Below are positions 1-4,158 of a stretch of 5,994 nt of DNA, piece by piece. Made by a program: the position numbers and the translations under genes. The notes beneath the pieces are model-generated. The model saw only the letters and a program-made list of their open reading frames with translations, had not been told where the DNA came from and searched no databases. The DNA lies in contig DBHI01000095.1 of assembly GCA_002296125.1 (NCBI GenBank), forward strand, positions 1-5,994, given 5' to 3'. This DNA is from Anaerolineales bacterium UBA832. GTDB taxonomy: Bacteria; Chloroflexota; Anaerolineae; Anaerolineales; UBA11657. Each line of letters begins with the position of its first letter. Positions within the stretch are counted from its first letter, which is position 1.

Positions 1-514
1 TATGGAAGATCCACCAAAAAAATTCTATAGATTGTCTCCGGGACGTGAGGTGCGTTTGCGGTATGCATACTATATTAAGTGTGAGTCAGTCAAACGAAAT
101 TCTGAGACGGGTGCAATAGAAGAAATATTGTGCACTTATGATCCTGATACTAAAGGAGGTAATGCCTCAGATGGTCGTAAGGTGAAAGCTACATTACATT
201 GGGTGTCTGCATATCATGCCGTTAATACAGAAGTACGATTATACGATAGGTTGTTTAAAGTTGAAGATCCTTCATCTAAAGCAGCAGATGATTTGCATGC
301 GTTATTAAATTTAGATTCATTGGAATGTCTGAGTGATTGTAAGTTGGAACCAAGTATTGTGGAAGTTAATTATGATGAGACATTTCAGCTAGAAAGATTA
401 GGATATTTCTGTGTTGATAAAATTGATTCCAAATCAGATCACTTGGTGTTTAATCGAACAGTTACTTTAAGAGATAATTGGCTTCGTCAACAGAAAAAGC
501 AGTCTACCAAATAA
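1..514 (+). CDS. glnS: Glutaminyl-tRNA synthetase, C-terminal part (5' end outside window)
   Basis: Cytoplasmic class I aminoacyl-tRNA synthetase that attaches glutamine to tRNA-Gln using ATP. Only about the last 170 residues are present; the frame enters from the left edge (codons start at base 2) and ends at TAA 512-514. The visible part is the anticodon-binding beta-barrel region. Family landmarks are the EVRLRYAYYIK stretch near the start, CTYDPDT, DGRKVKATLHWVSA, EVRLYDRLF, the GYFCVD segment and the near-terminal NRTVTLRDNW block, in the same order as in E. coli GlnS as I recall it. The ATG at base 2 is an internal methionine, since the catalytic Rossmann domain with its HIGH and KMSKS motifs must lie upstream. 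The gene converges on the cold-shock gene. A tRNA-Gln gene lies about 900 bp away, consistent with direct glutaminylation rather than only the GluRS/GatCAB route. Nothing looks broken in the visible part. Confidence 0.95.
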   Translation, partial: MEDPPKKFYRLSPGREVRLRYAYYIKCESVKRNSETGAIEEILCTYDPDTKGGNASDGRKVKATLHWVSAYHAVNTEVRLYDRLFKVEDPSSKAADDLHALLNLDSLECLSDCKLEPSIVEVNYDETFQLERLGYFCVDKIDSKSDHLVFNRTVTLRDNWLRQQKKQSTK

Positions 515-522
515 ACAAAGCA

Positions 523-566
523 TTCTAAGAATAATAAGCTCCATATAATACTTATTGTTCTTAGAA
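523..566. terminator. 16-bp stem-loop after glnS, possible terminator
   Basis: Arms 523-538 and 551-566 are complementary over 16 positions, with one G-T pair (532 with 557) and a 12-nt loop. It starts 8 nt after the glnS stop. On the + strand the following bases (GATATTATT) are only mildly T-rich. On the - strand the hairpin is followed by TGCTTTGTTTATTTGG, a better U-rich tail. It may therefore end glnS transcripts weakly and act as a second stop for transcripts arriving from the cold-shock gene. The stem is seen directly; the terminator role is inferred. Confidence 0.55.
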
Positions 567-578
567 GATATTATTAAA

Positions 579-608
579 ATATTAACCCAACAATTGTTGG
601 GTTAATAT
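579..608 (-). terminator. Rho-independent terminator of the cold-shock gene (30-bp perfect palindrome)
   Basis: Bases 579-608 form a perfect 30-bp palindrome centred between 593 and 594; its core contains TTAACCCAACA and its complement. As RNA it would fold into a stem of about 13 bp with an ATTG-type loop. On the - strand it begins 21 nt after the cold-shock stop codon and runs into TTTTAATAAT, giving a stem plus U-rich tail as expected for intrinsic termination. On the + strand the tail is only GAGTTT, so the leftward direction fits better. Confidence 0.75.
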
Positions 609-629
609 GAGTTTAATGTAATACTGTAA

Positions 630-842
630 TTATTGTACTATTGACACATCAAGGGCTTTTGGGCCTCTATCTGATGGTTCTATAGTGAATTCAACTTGTT
701 GGCCTTCATGTAAGGTTTTGAATCCATCTGAATTGATGGAACTGTAATGTACGAAACAATCATCTCCTTCTTCACGTGAAATGAATCCAAATCCTTTTGC
801 ATCATTAAACCACTTTACTGTACCAGTTTCTCGTTCAGTCAT
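630..842 (-). CDS. Cold-shock-domain protein (CspA family)
   Basis: Small single-domain OB-fold protein of 70 aa, the usual size for the CspA family. These proteins bind single-stranded RNA and DNA and act as RNA chaperones in the cytoplasm. The sequence begins with the typical TGTVKWFN strand; RNP1 is KGFGFI (residues 16-21) and RNP2 is CFVHY (29-33). The nucleic-acid-stacking aromatics W11, F18, F20, F30, H32 and Y33 are present, and the C-terminal half keeps LHEGQQVEF and GPKALDV. The only mild oddity is Cys in RNP2 where V or I is commoner. The ATG (840-842) is supported by AAGGAG at 853-858 on the - strand, about 10 nt upstream. The gene has its own near-consensus promoter at 996-1024 and so a long leader, the arrangement known for cold-inducible cspA in E. 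coli. Which paralogue this is, and whether it is cold-induced, cannot be told from the sequence. Confidence 0.96.
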   Translation of the reverse strand: MTERETGTVKWFNDAKGFGFISREEGDDCFVHYSSINSDGFKTLHEGQQVEFTIEPSDRGPKALDVSIVQ

Positions 843-989
843 TAGACTTAAACTCCTTATTTGCAGAATGTTAGTTTGTCTTGTTTACTTATATGAAGGT
901 TACTAAGTTGGGGATTTATATTATTACCAACATACTATCATTTTAACTTTAAAACTTACAAACTACCTTGTTCATTTAATTTACTAATA
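843..989 (-). promoter_or_regulatory. Long 5' leader of the cold-shock gene
   Basis: With transcription starting about 6-7 nt after the -10 box (near 989), the leader would be about 147 nt, close to the 159-nt leader of E. coli cspA, whose refolding at low temperature controls translation. It is AT-rich. One local hairpin is visible: GTTGG (907-911) pairs with CCAAC (927-931). Two very short ATG-initiated reading frames occur in it (949-975 and 924-941), neither with a Shine-Dalgarno. I do not see the E. coli cold-box sequence. The length comes from the promoter call; a thermosensor role is inference. Confidence 0.5.
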
Positions 990-995
990 GTTTTT

Positions 996-1024
996 ATAAT
1001 ACAGTGCCATTTGTATGTTGTCAA
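996..1024 (-). promoter_or_regulatory. Near-consensus sigma-70-type promoter for the cold-shock gene
   Basis: On the - strand, TTGACA (1024-1019) is a perfect -35 hexamer. It is followed after exactly 17 nt by TATTAT (1001-996), a five-of-six match to TATAAT. It lies in the gap downstream of orf82 and points towards the cold-shock gene with no other gene between. The predicted start point is near 989. No transcript data are available here. Confidence 0.72.
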
Positions 1025-1047
1025 CCCGAATATTTTTAGTGGATCTC

Positions 1048-1069
1048 ATACTAACATTTAGATTAGTAT
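1048..1069. repeat. AT-rich inverted repeat overlapping the orf82 stop codon
   Basis: ATACTAA (1048-1054) and TTAGTAT (1063-1069) are perfect 7-bp arms around an 8-nt loop; the right arm contains the orf82 stop codon. On the - strand no U-run follows, so it is a poor intrinsic terminator. It may be a weak 3'-end structure or chance in AT-rich DNA. Confidence 0.35.
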
Positions 1070-1311
1070 TTGTTACGCATAACAAACATTTCAGCTTCTG
1101 CTACTTTGGATTTAGCTTTTCTTCGGAGTAATTGAGCTTGTTCTATTTGTTCATTAAGTGAATCTAATTTGATTTGAAGTTCCTCATTCTTATTTGTATT
1201 ATCAAATGACTCTTGCACTTTGTTGTATTCTGTTTGTAATAATTCCAATCTTTTATTAGCTTTTACATAATCTCTTTCAGCCTGTTTTAATGCTCTTGTG
1301 TGTTTAGACAT
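1063..1311 (-). CDS. Small charged coiled-coil protein of unknown function
   Basis: I do not recognise this 82-aa protein. It is rich in Lys, Arg, Glu, Asp, Gln and Asn and has no Gly, Pro, Cys or Trp. The spacing of Leu, Val and Ile suggests a nearly continuous helix, probably a coiled coil or helical hairpin: residues about 5-33 (RALKQAERDYVK onward), a polar break around DNTNKNEE (37-44), then about 43-76. No signal peptide or membrane segment is seen, so it is probably cytoplasmic; the Lys/Arg-rich LLRRKAKSK patch (61-69) could contact nucleic acid, but that is speculation. The ATG (1309-1311) is supported by AGGAG at 1320-1324, 8 nt upstream. It sits between tRNA-Gln and the cold-shock gene on the same strand and may have its own promoter. 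Its coding reality rests on the good ribosome-binding site, coherent helical composition and lack of a competing frame. Confidence 0.75.
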   Translation of the reverse strand: MSKHTRALKQAERDYVKANKRLELLQTEYNKVQESFDNTNKNEELQIKLDSLNEQIEQAQLLRRKAKSKVAEAEMFVMRNKY

Positions 1312-1319
1312 TCTCGACT

Positions 1320-1332
1320 CTCCTAAGGAGGT
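1320..1332 (-). promoter_or_regulatory. orf82 Shine-Dalgarno with an adjacent anti-Shine-Dalgarno
   Basis: On the - strand the sequence reads ACCTCCTTAGGAG. The AGGAG is the ribosome-binding site of orf82, and the ACCTCC immediately before it matches the 16S anti-Shine-Dalgarno core. CTCC can pair with GGAG across a TTA loop, giving a small four-pair hairpin that would partly hide the site. The complementarity is seen directly; translational control is inference. Confidence 0.45.
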
Positions 1333-1347
1333 TTTTTAATTGGAAGG

Positions 1348-1380
1348 ATTATATAATCATTGTGTTATGCTAGTATAACA
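1348..1380 (-). promoter_or_regulatory. Possible orf82 promoter with an overlapping imperfect palindrome
   Basis: On the - strand a perfect TATAAT lies at 1353-1348, which would start transcription near 1341 and give a leader of about 30 nt. No good -35 hexamer is found at 16-18 nt. Where it should be, there is an 18-bp imperfect palindrome at 1363-1380 (TGTTAT and ATAACA arms around GCTAGT). This could be an activator or repressor site, or a processing hairpin of the tRNA transcript. It is not followed by a U-run, so a terminator is unlikely. Confidence 0.35.
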
Positions 1381-1415
1381 TATAGTCTGGAAAGTTATGG
1401 TTAATAGTGATGATA

Positions 1416-1487
1416 CTGGGGGACCAGGATTCGAACCTGAGCCGGCGGAGCCAGAATCCGCTGTTCTACCAACTAAACTATCCCCCA
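1416..1487 (-). tRNA. tRNA-Gln, anticodon CUG
   Basis: Full cloverleaf on the - strand, 72 nt with the discriminator base. Acceptor TGGGGGA (1487-1481) pairs with TCCCCCA (1423-1417). The D arm is GTTT/GAAC around AGTTGGTA. Anticodon stem GCGGA/TCCGC encloses the loop TTCTGGC, giving anticodon CTG at 1454-1452, which reads CAG. The variable loop is CGGC, and the T arm is TCAGG/CCTGG around TTCGAAT. The U1-A72 first pair and G73 discriminator (1416) are features known for glutamine tRNAs recognised by GlnRS, supporting the identity. CCA is not encoded (GTATCA follows), so it must be added by the CCA-adding enzyme. The gene begins 27 nt after the gltX stop on the same strand and may be co-transcribed with gltX or driven by a promoter inside its end. 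Confidence 0.96.
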
Positions 1488-1513
1488 ACGATGATGCATT
1501 TTACCATAATGAC

Positions 1514-1543
1514 TTTATCGGTTCATATTATTCAATCTGTCAA
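1514..1543 (-). promoter_or_regulatory. Possible tRNA-Gln promoter inside the end of gltX
   Basis: On the - strand a perfect TTGACA (1543-1538) lies within the last codons of gltX. GATAAA (1519-1514) follows after 18 nt, a four-of-six match to the -10 consensus lacking the final T. This would start transcription near 1507, about 20 nt before the tRNA. The -35 is good but the -10 is weak and the hexamer may be coincidental within codons, so confidence is low. Confidence 0.3.
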
Positions 1544-2990
1544 TTGCATACTGTATTCGATCAATTATTTTGTTTTTTCCTAGTATTTCAATGGTTTCAA
1601 ATAGGGGAGGACTTACTTTTTGTCCGCTAATTGCGATACGGACTGGGTTTAGTAATTGACCAACTTTGATATCTAAAGTCTTGGCTAGTAATCGTAATGA
1701 GTTTTCAATTGATATGTGATCGAATGTGGTGAGATTTGTGAGTGTTTGCTGAACATTGTTTAGAATTAATAGCGTTTCTTTTTGGGTAGATTTCTTACTA
1801 ATTAGGTCAATTGGTTGTATTTCGATTTTATTCTTAAAACAGAAACCAATCCATTCTACTGAGTCTTTGAACGTGGTTATTCTATCTCTTATCAATGGTA
1901 TGAGTTGGTTTAATTGAGAATCATCATCATGATATCCAGCTTTTATTAGAAATGGAGTAATGTGACAATTTAGATCAGATATTGACATGCTTCGGACATA
2001 TTTTCCTTGAAAATGATCTAGTTTTTCAAAATTAACTGTTGCTGGTGAAGGATTAACTCGTTTTAATGAAAACACTTGTTCCAATTCTGATAATTTGAAG
2101 TCTTCATGTTTGTCATCTAAACTCCAGCCCATAAGTGCCATCCAGTTGATTATTGCTTCAGGATGGAAACCTTTCTTTCGAAGATCACCTATAAAAATTG
2201 AGTGTTTGTCAGATTCTTGTGTTTTGGAGTTTTGTCTTTTGCTTATTTTACCTTTTCCACCGGACTGTTTGAGTACAGATAGATGACACCAGGTAGGCTC
2301 ATTCCATTCAAGAGCTCTAATAATGAGAGCATGTTTAGGTAGTGATGATAACCATTCTTCGCCTCTAATAACATGTGTAATGTTCATCAGGTGATCATCA
2401 ACCATAGCTGCTAGATGATAAACTGGGAATCCATCCGTTTTAATTAAGATGAAGTCATCTAATTGTTCGTTTTGAATGCTAATTTCATGTCTAATTAAAT
2501 CTGTTACATTAGTAATTCCTGTTCGAGGGCTTTTAAATCTTATTGTGTGCTTTTCTCCATTTTGTACTCTATTATAGGCAACAGTTTTATCAATGGTACG
2601 ACAATGACCATCATATCCATTATGTTCTGAACGTACTTTGTCTAGGCGTTCTTTGTTGCAAAAGCAGTAATATGCTTTATCATTATTGAGGAGATTTGTA
2701 GCATATTTTTGGTAATACTGGAGTCTTTCTGATTGGACATATGGCTCATTTTTTCCACCTACTTCTGGACCTTCATCCCAAGTTATACCGAGCCATTTTA
2801 GGTCATGAATTAATTTTTCGGTTGAATCTTCTACAAAACGGTTTCGATCGGTATCCTCAATTCTTAGGATCATTTTACCGTTATGTTTTCGTGCATACAG
2901 ATAGTTGTACAATGCTGTCCTTGCGCCACCTATATGTAGATAGCCTGTTGGTGATGGGGCAAATCTGACCTGTATTTTGTTAGGACTCAT
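1515..2990 (-). CDS. gltX: Glutamyl-tRNA synthetase
   Basis: Cytoplasmic class I synthetase that charges tRNA-Glu with glutamate using ATP. The 491 aa is close to the usual bacterial length of about 470-500. The Rossmann catalytic domain opens with VRFAPSPTGYLHIGG (residues 8-22), containing the HIGH-type signature HIGG at 19-22, followed by LRIEDTD (42-48). The KMSKS-type loop is KISKR at 248-252, after VIRGEEW and HLSVLKQSGGKGK. Cysteines C109, C111 and C130 in the inserted region resemble the zinc-ligand cluster of many GluRS enzymes, but the usual fourth ligand is not obvious. Residues from about 320 form the helical anticodon-binding domain. The ATG (2988-2990) fits the family N-terminus and lies inside rodA, overlapping its end by 11 nt. 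No Shine-Dalgarno precedes it, suggesting translational coupling to rodA. Because a GlnRS gene is present, this is probably a discriminating GluRS acting only on tRNA-Glu, but that cannot be read from the sequence with certainty. Confidence 0.97.
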   Translation of the reverse strand: MSPNKIQVRFAPSPTGYLHIGGARTALYNYLYARKHNGKMILRIEDTDRNRFVEDSTEKLIHDLKWLGITWDEGPEVGGKNEPYVQSERLQYYQKYATNLLNNDKAYYCFCNKERLDKVRSEHNGYDGHCRTIDKTVAYNRVQNGEKHTIRFKSPRTGITNVTDLIRHEISIQNEQLDDFILIKTDGFPVYHLAAMVDDHLMNITHVIRGEEWLSSLPKHALIIRALEWNEPTWCHLSVLKQSGGKGKISKRQNSKTQESDKHSIFIGDLRKKGFHPEAIINWMALMGWSLDDKHEDFKLSELEQVFSLKRVNPSPATVNFEKLDHFQGKYVRSMSISDLNCHITPFLIKAGYHDDDSQLNQLIPLIRDRITTFKDSVEWIGFCFKNKIEIQPIDLISKKSTQKETLLILNNVQQTLTNLTTFDHISIENSLRLLAKTLDIKVGQLLNPVRIAISGQKVSPPLFETIEILGKNKIIDRIQYAIDRLNNMNR

Positions 2991-4116
2991 ATTGTTTTTG
3001 GCGTACTGCTACACTTTGTACAATTCCTAATCCTATGCAAAGTGTAAGTAGTGCACTTCCTCCATAGCTAAAAAAAGGTAATGGTAAACCAATTACCGGT
3101 AGTAAATTGAGATTCATACCTATGTTGAAGAATGCTTGGGCAAAAATCATAATTGCCATTCCATAACACAAGTATGAACCAAAAGGATCTTGAGCATTAT
3201 TACCAATTCTAAGTATTCTCCATGTTATAAAAACAAATAATAACATTATTATTAATGCACCGACAAATCCAAATTCAGCTGCTGTTGCAGAAAAAATAAA
3301 ATCAGTATGTCTTACTTTTAAAAATCGTAATTGTACTTGTGATGCCTGGTTGTATCCTTGGCCAAACCACCCTCCTGATCCAATGCTAATGATAGCTTGT
3401 CGAACATTGTATTGTGCTCCTGGGTCGTTTTGAGGATTAATAAAATTTATTACTCGATTACGTTGATATTGTTCCATAATGAACCACAAAAATGGCAAAC
3501 TACTGACACTTATTGTTGACAATATTGCTAGATGTTTTATTTGTATTTCTGCTGCCCAGATTATTGATATCCAGACTATTATTATCATAATTGCAGAACT
3601 AAGATCAGGTTGTGCCATGACTAGAGCAGCGGGAAGGCCAGCATGTAAGATTGATAATAGTACCCACTTGAAGTCGTTTAGGTTTTTTTTCCTAATTGCA
3701 AAAAAGTTTGCTATCCATATAACACTTCCGATTTTAGCTAATTCAGATGGCTGCACAAAAAATAGACCAAAAAAATCGAACCAACGTTGCGCGCCTCCAG
3801 CAACTACTCCAGCTACGAACAGAACTGACAAAGTTATTATAATCAGTATGTATAAAGGTTTAGAAAGACTTTGCCAATAACGATAATCTATCGATGCTAA
3901 TATTATTATTAGTATTGCTCCTACCAATGCATATTGTATTTGTTTTATAGGAGTATCAAATAAATTTGGGTGTTGAAATGTACTTGATCTTATCATTGCT
4001 ATTCCTATAGTAGTAAGAATTGCTATTGCTAACATAAGTCCCCAGTCGAAATTAGTCCATATATTTCTTCTGGTTCTAATAAAGTTGTTTGGATTTGACT
4101 TGAAAGATGTAGTCAT
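2980..4116 (-). CDS. rodA: RodA, SEDS-family peptidoglycan glycosyltransferase
   Basis: Multi-pass inner-membrane protein that polymerises lipid II into glycan strands during cell elongation, working with PBP2. At 378 aa it has normal family length. The hydropathy pattern suggests about ten membrane segments, the first at about residues 24-42 after a basic, Asn-rich cytoplasmic start. SEDS landmarks are GGAQRW (107-112), VQPSELAK (121-128), AQPDLSSA (168-175), the VRHTDFIF loop (268-275) with D272 at the position of the essential SEDS aspartate, AAEFGFVGA, and the C-terminal GLPLPFFSYGGSALL (343-357). Start: an in-frame TAA at 4120-4122 lies only two codons upstream, so the ATG at 4114-4116 is the earliest possible start. 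No Shine-Dalgarno is visible, and an inverted repeat directly abuts the start. The upstream neighbour mrdA ends 42 nt away and gltX overlaps the 3' end. RodA is preferred over FtsW because the gene is paired with mrdA. Confidence 0.95.
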   Translation of the reverse strand: MTTSFKSNPNNFIRTRRNIWTNFDWGLMLAIAILTTIGIAMIRSSTFQHPNLFDTPIKQIQYALVGAILIIILASIDYRYWQSLSKPLYILIIITLSVLFVAGVVAGGAQRWFDFFGLFFVQPSELAKIGSVIWIANFFAIRKKNLNDFKWVLLSILHAGLPAALVMAQPDLSSAIMIIIVWISIIWAAEIQIKHLAILSTISVSSLPFLWFIMEQYQRNRVINFINPQNDPGAQYNVRQAIISIGSGGWFGQGYNQASQVQLRFLKVRHTDFIFSATAAEFGFVGALIIMLLFVFITWRILRIGNNAQDPFGSYLCYGMAIMIFAQAFFNIGMNLNLLPVIGLPLPFFSYGGSALLTLCIGLGIVQSVAVRQKQYES

Positions 4117-4138
4117 AATTTATAGTTTAGTATAAATT
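4117..4138. repeat. Inverted repeat abutting the rodA start codon
   Basis: AATTTATA (4117-4124) and TATAAATT (4131-4138) are perfect 8-bp arms around a 6-nt loop, ending at the base before the rodA ATG. It fills half of the 42-nt mrdA-rodA gap. As mRNA it is an all-A/U stem and therefore weak. It replaces the place where a Shine-Dalgarno would be expected. A TATACT within it (4134-4129 on the - strand) resembles a -10 box but has no convincing -35. Confidence 0.4.
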
Positions 4139-4158
4139 GCTTTATGTTATGCATTAAA

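Noticed and set aside
995..1000. TATAAT on the + strand as a rightward promoter
   Set aside because: There is no -35 hexamer at the right distance and no rightward gene follows. The match arises from the opposite-strand csp -10 region.
1319..1337. Rightward intrinsic terminator (CTCC-TAA-GGAG then a T-run)
   Set aside because: The stem is only four pairs and no rightward transcript is expected here. The sequence is better explained as the leftward orf82 ribosome-binding region.
1416..1487. tRNA-Gln as an integration site for a mobile element
   Set aside because: No second copy of the tRNA 3' end, integrase or other mobile gene is visible. The neighbours are housekeeping genes of similar base composition.
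1397..1630. Open frame of 77 codons on the + strand
   Set aside because: It runs antisense through the tRNA-Gln gene and the end of gltX, has no family features and is a shadow frame.
3479..3880. Open frame of 133 codons on the + strand
   Set aside because: It is antisense to the conserved middle of rodA, with biased composition and no recognisable domain. It is a shadow of an AT-rich membrane-protein gene.
4117..4157. Separate promoter for rodA in the mrdA-rodA gap
   Set aside because: TATACT at 4134-4129 looks like a -10, but the hexamer 17 nt upstream (TTAATG) is a poor -35. AT-rich gaps give such matches easily.
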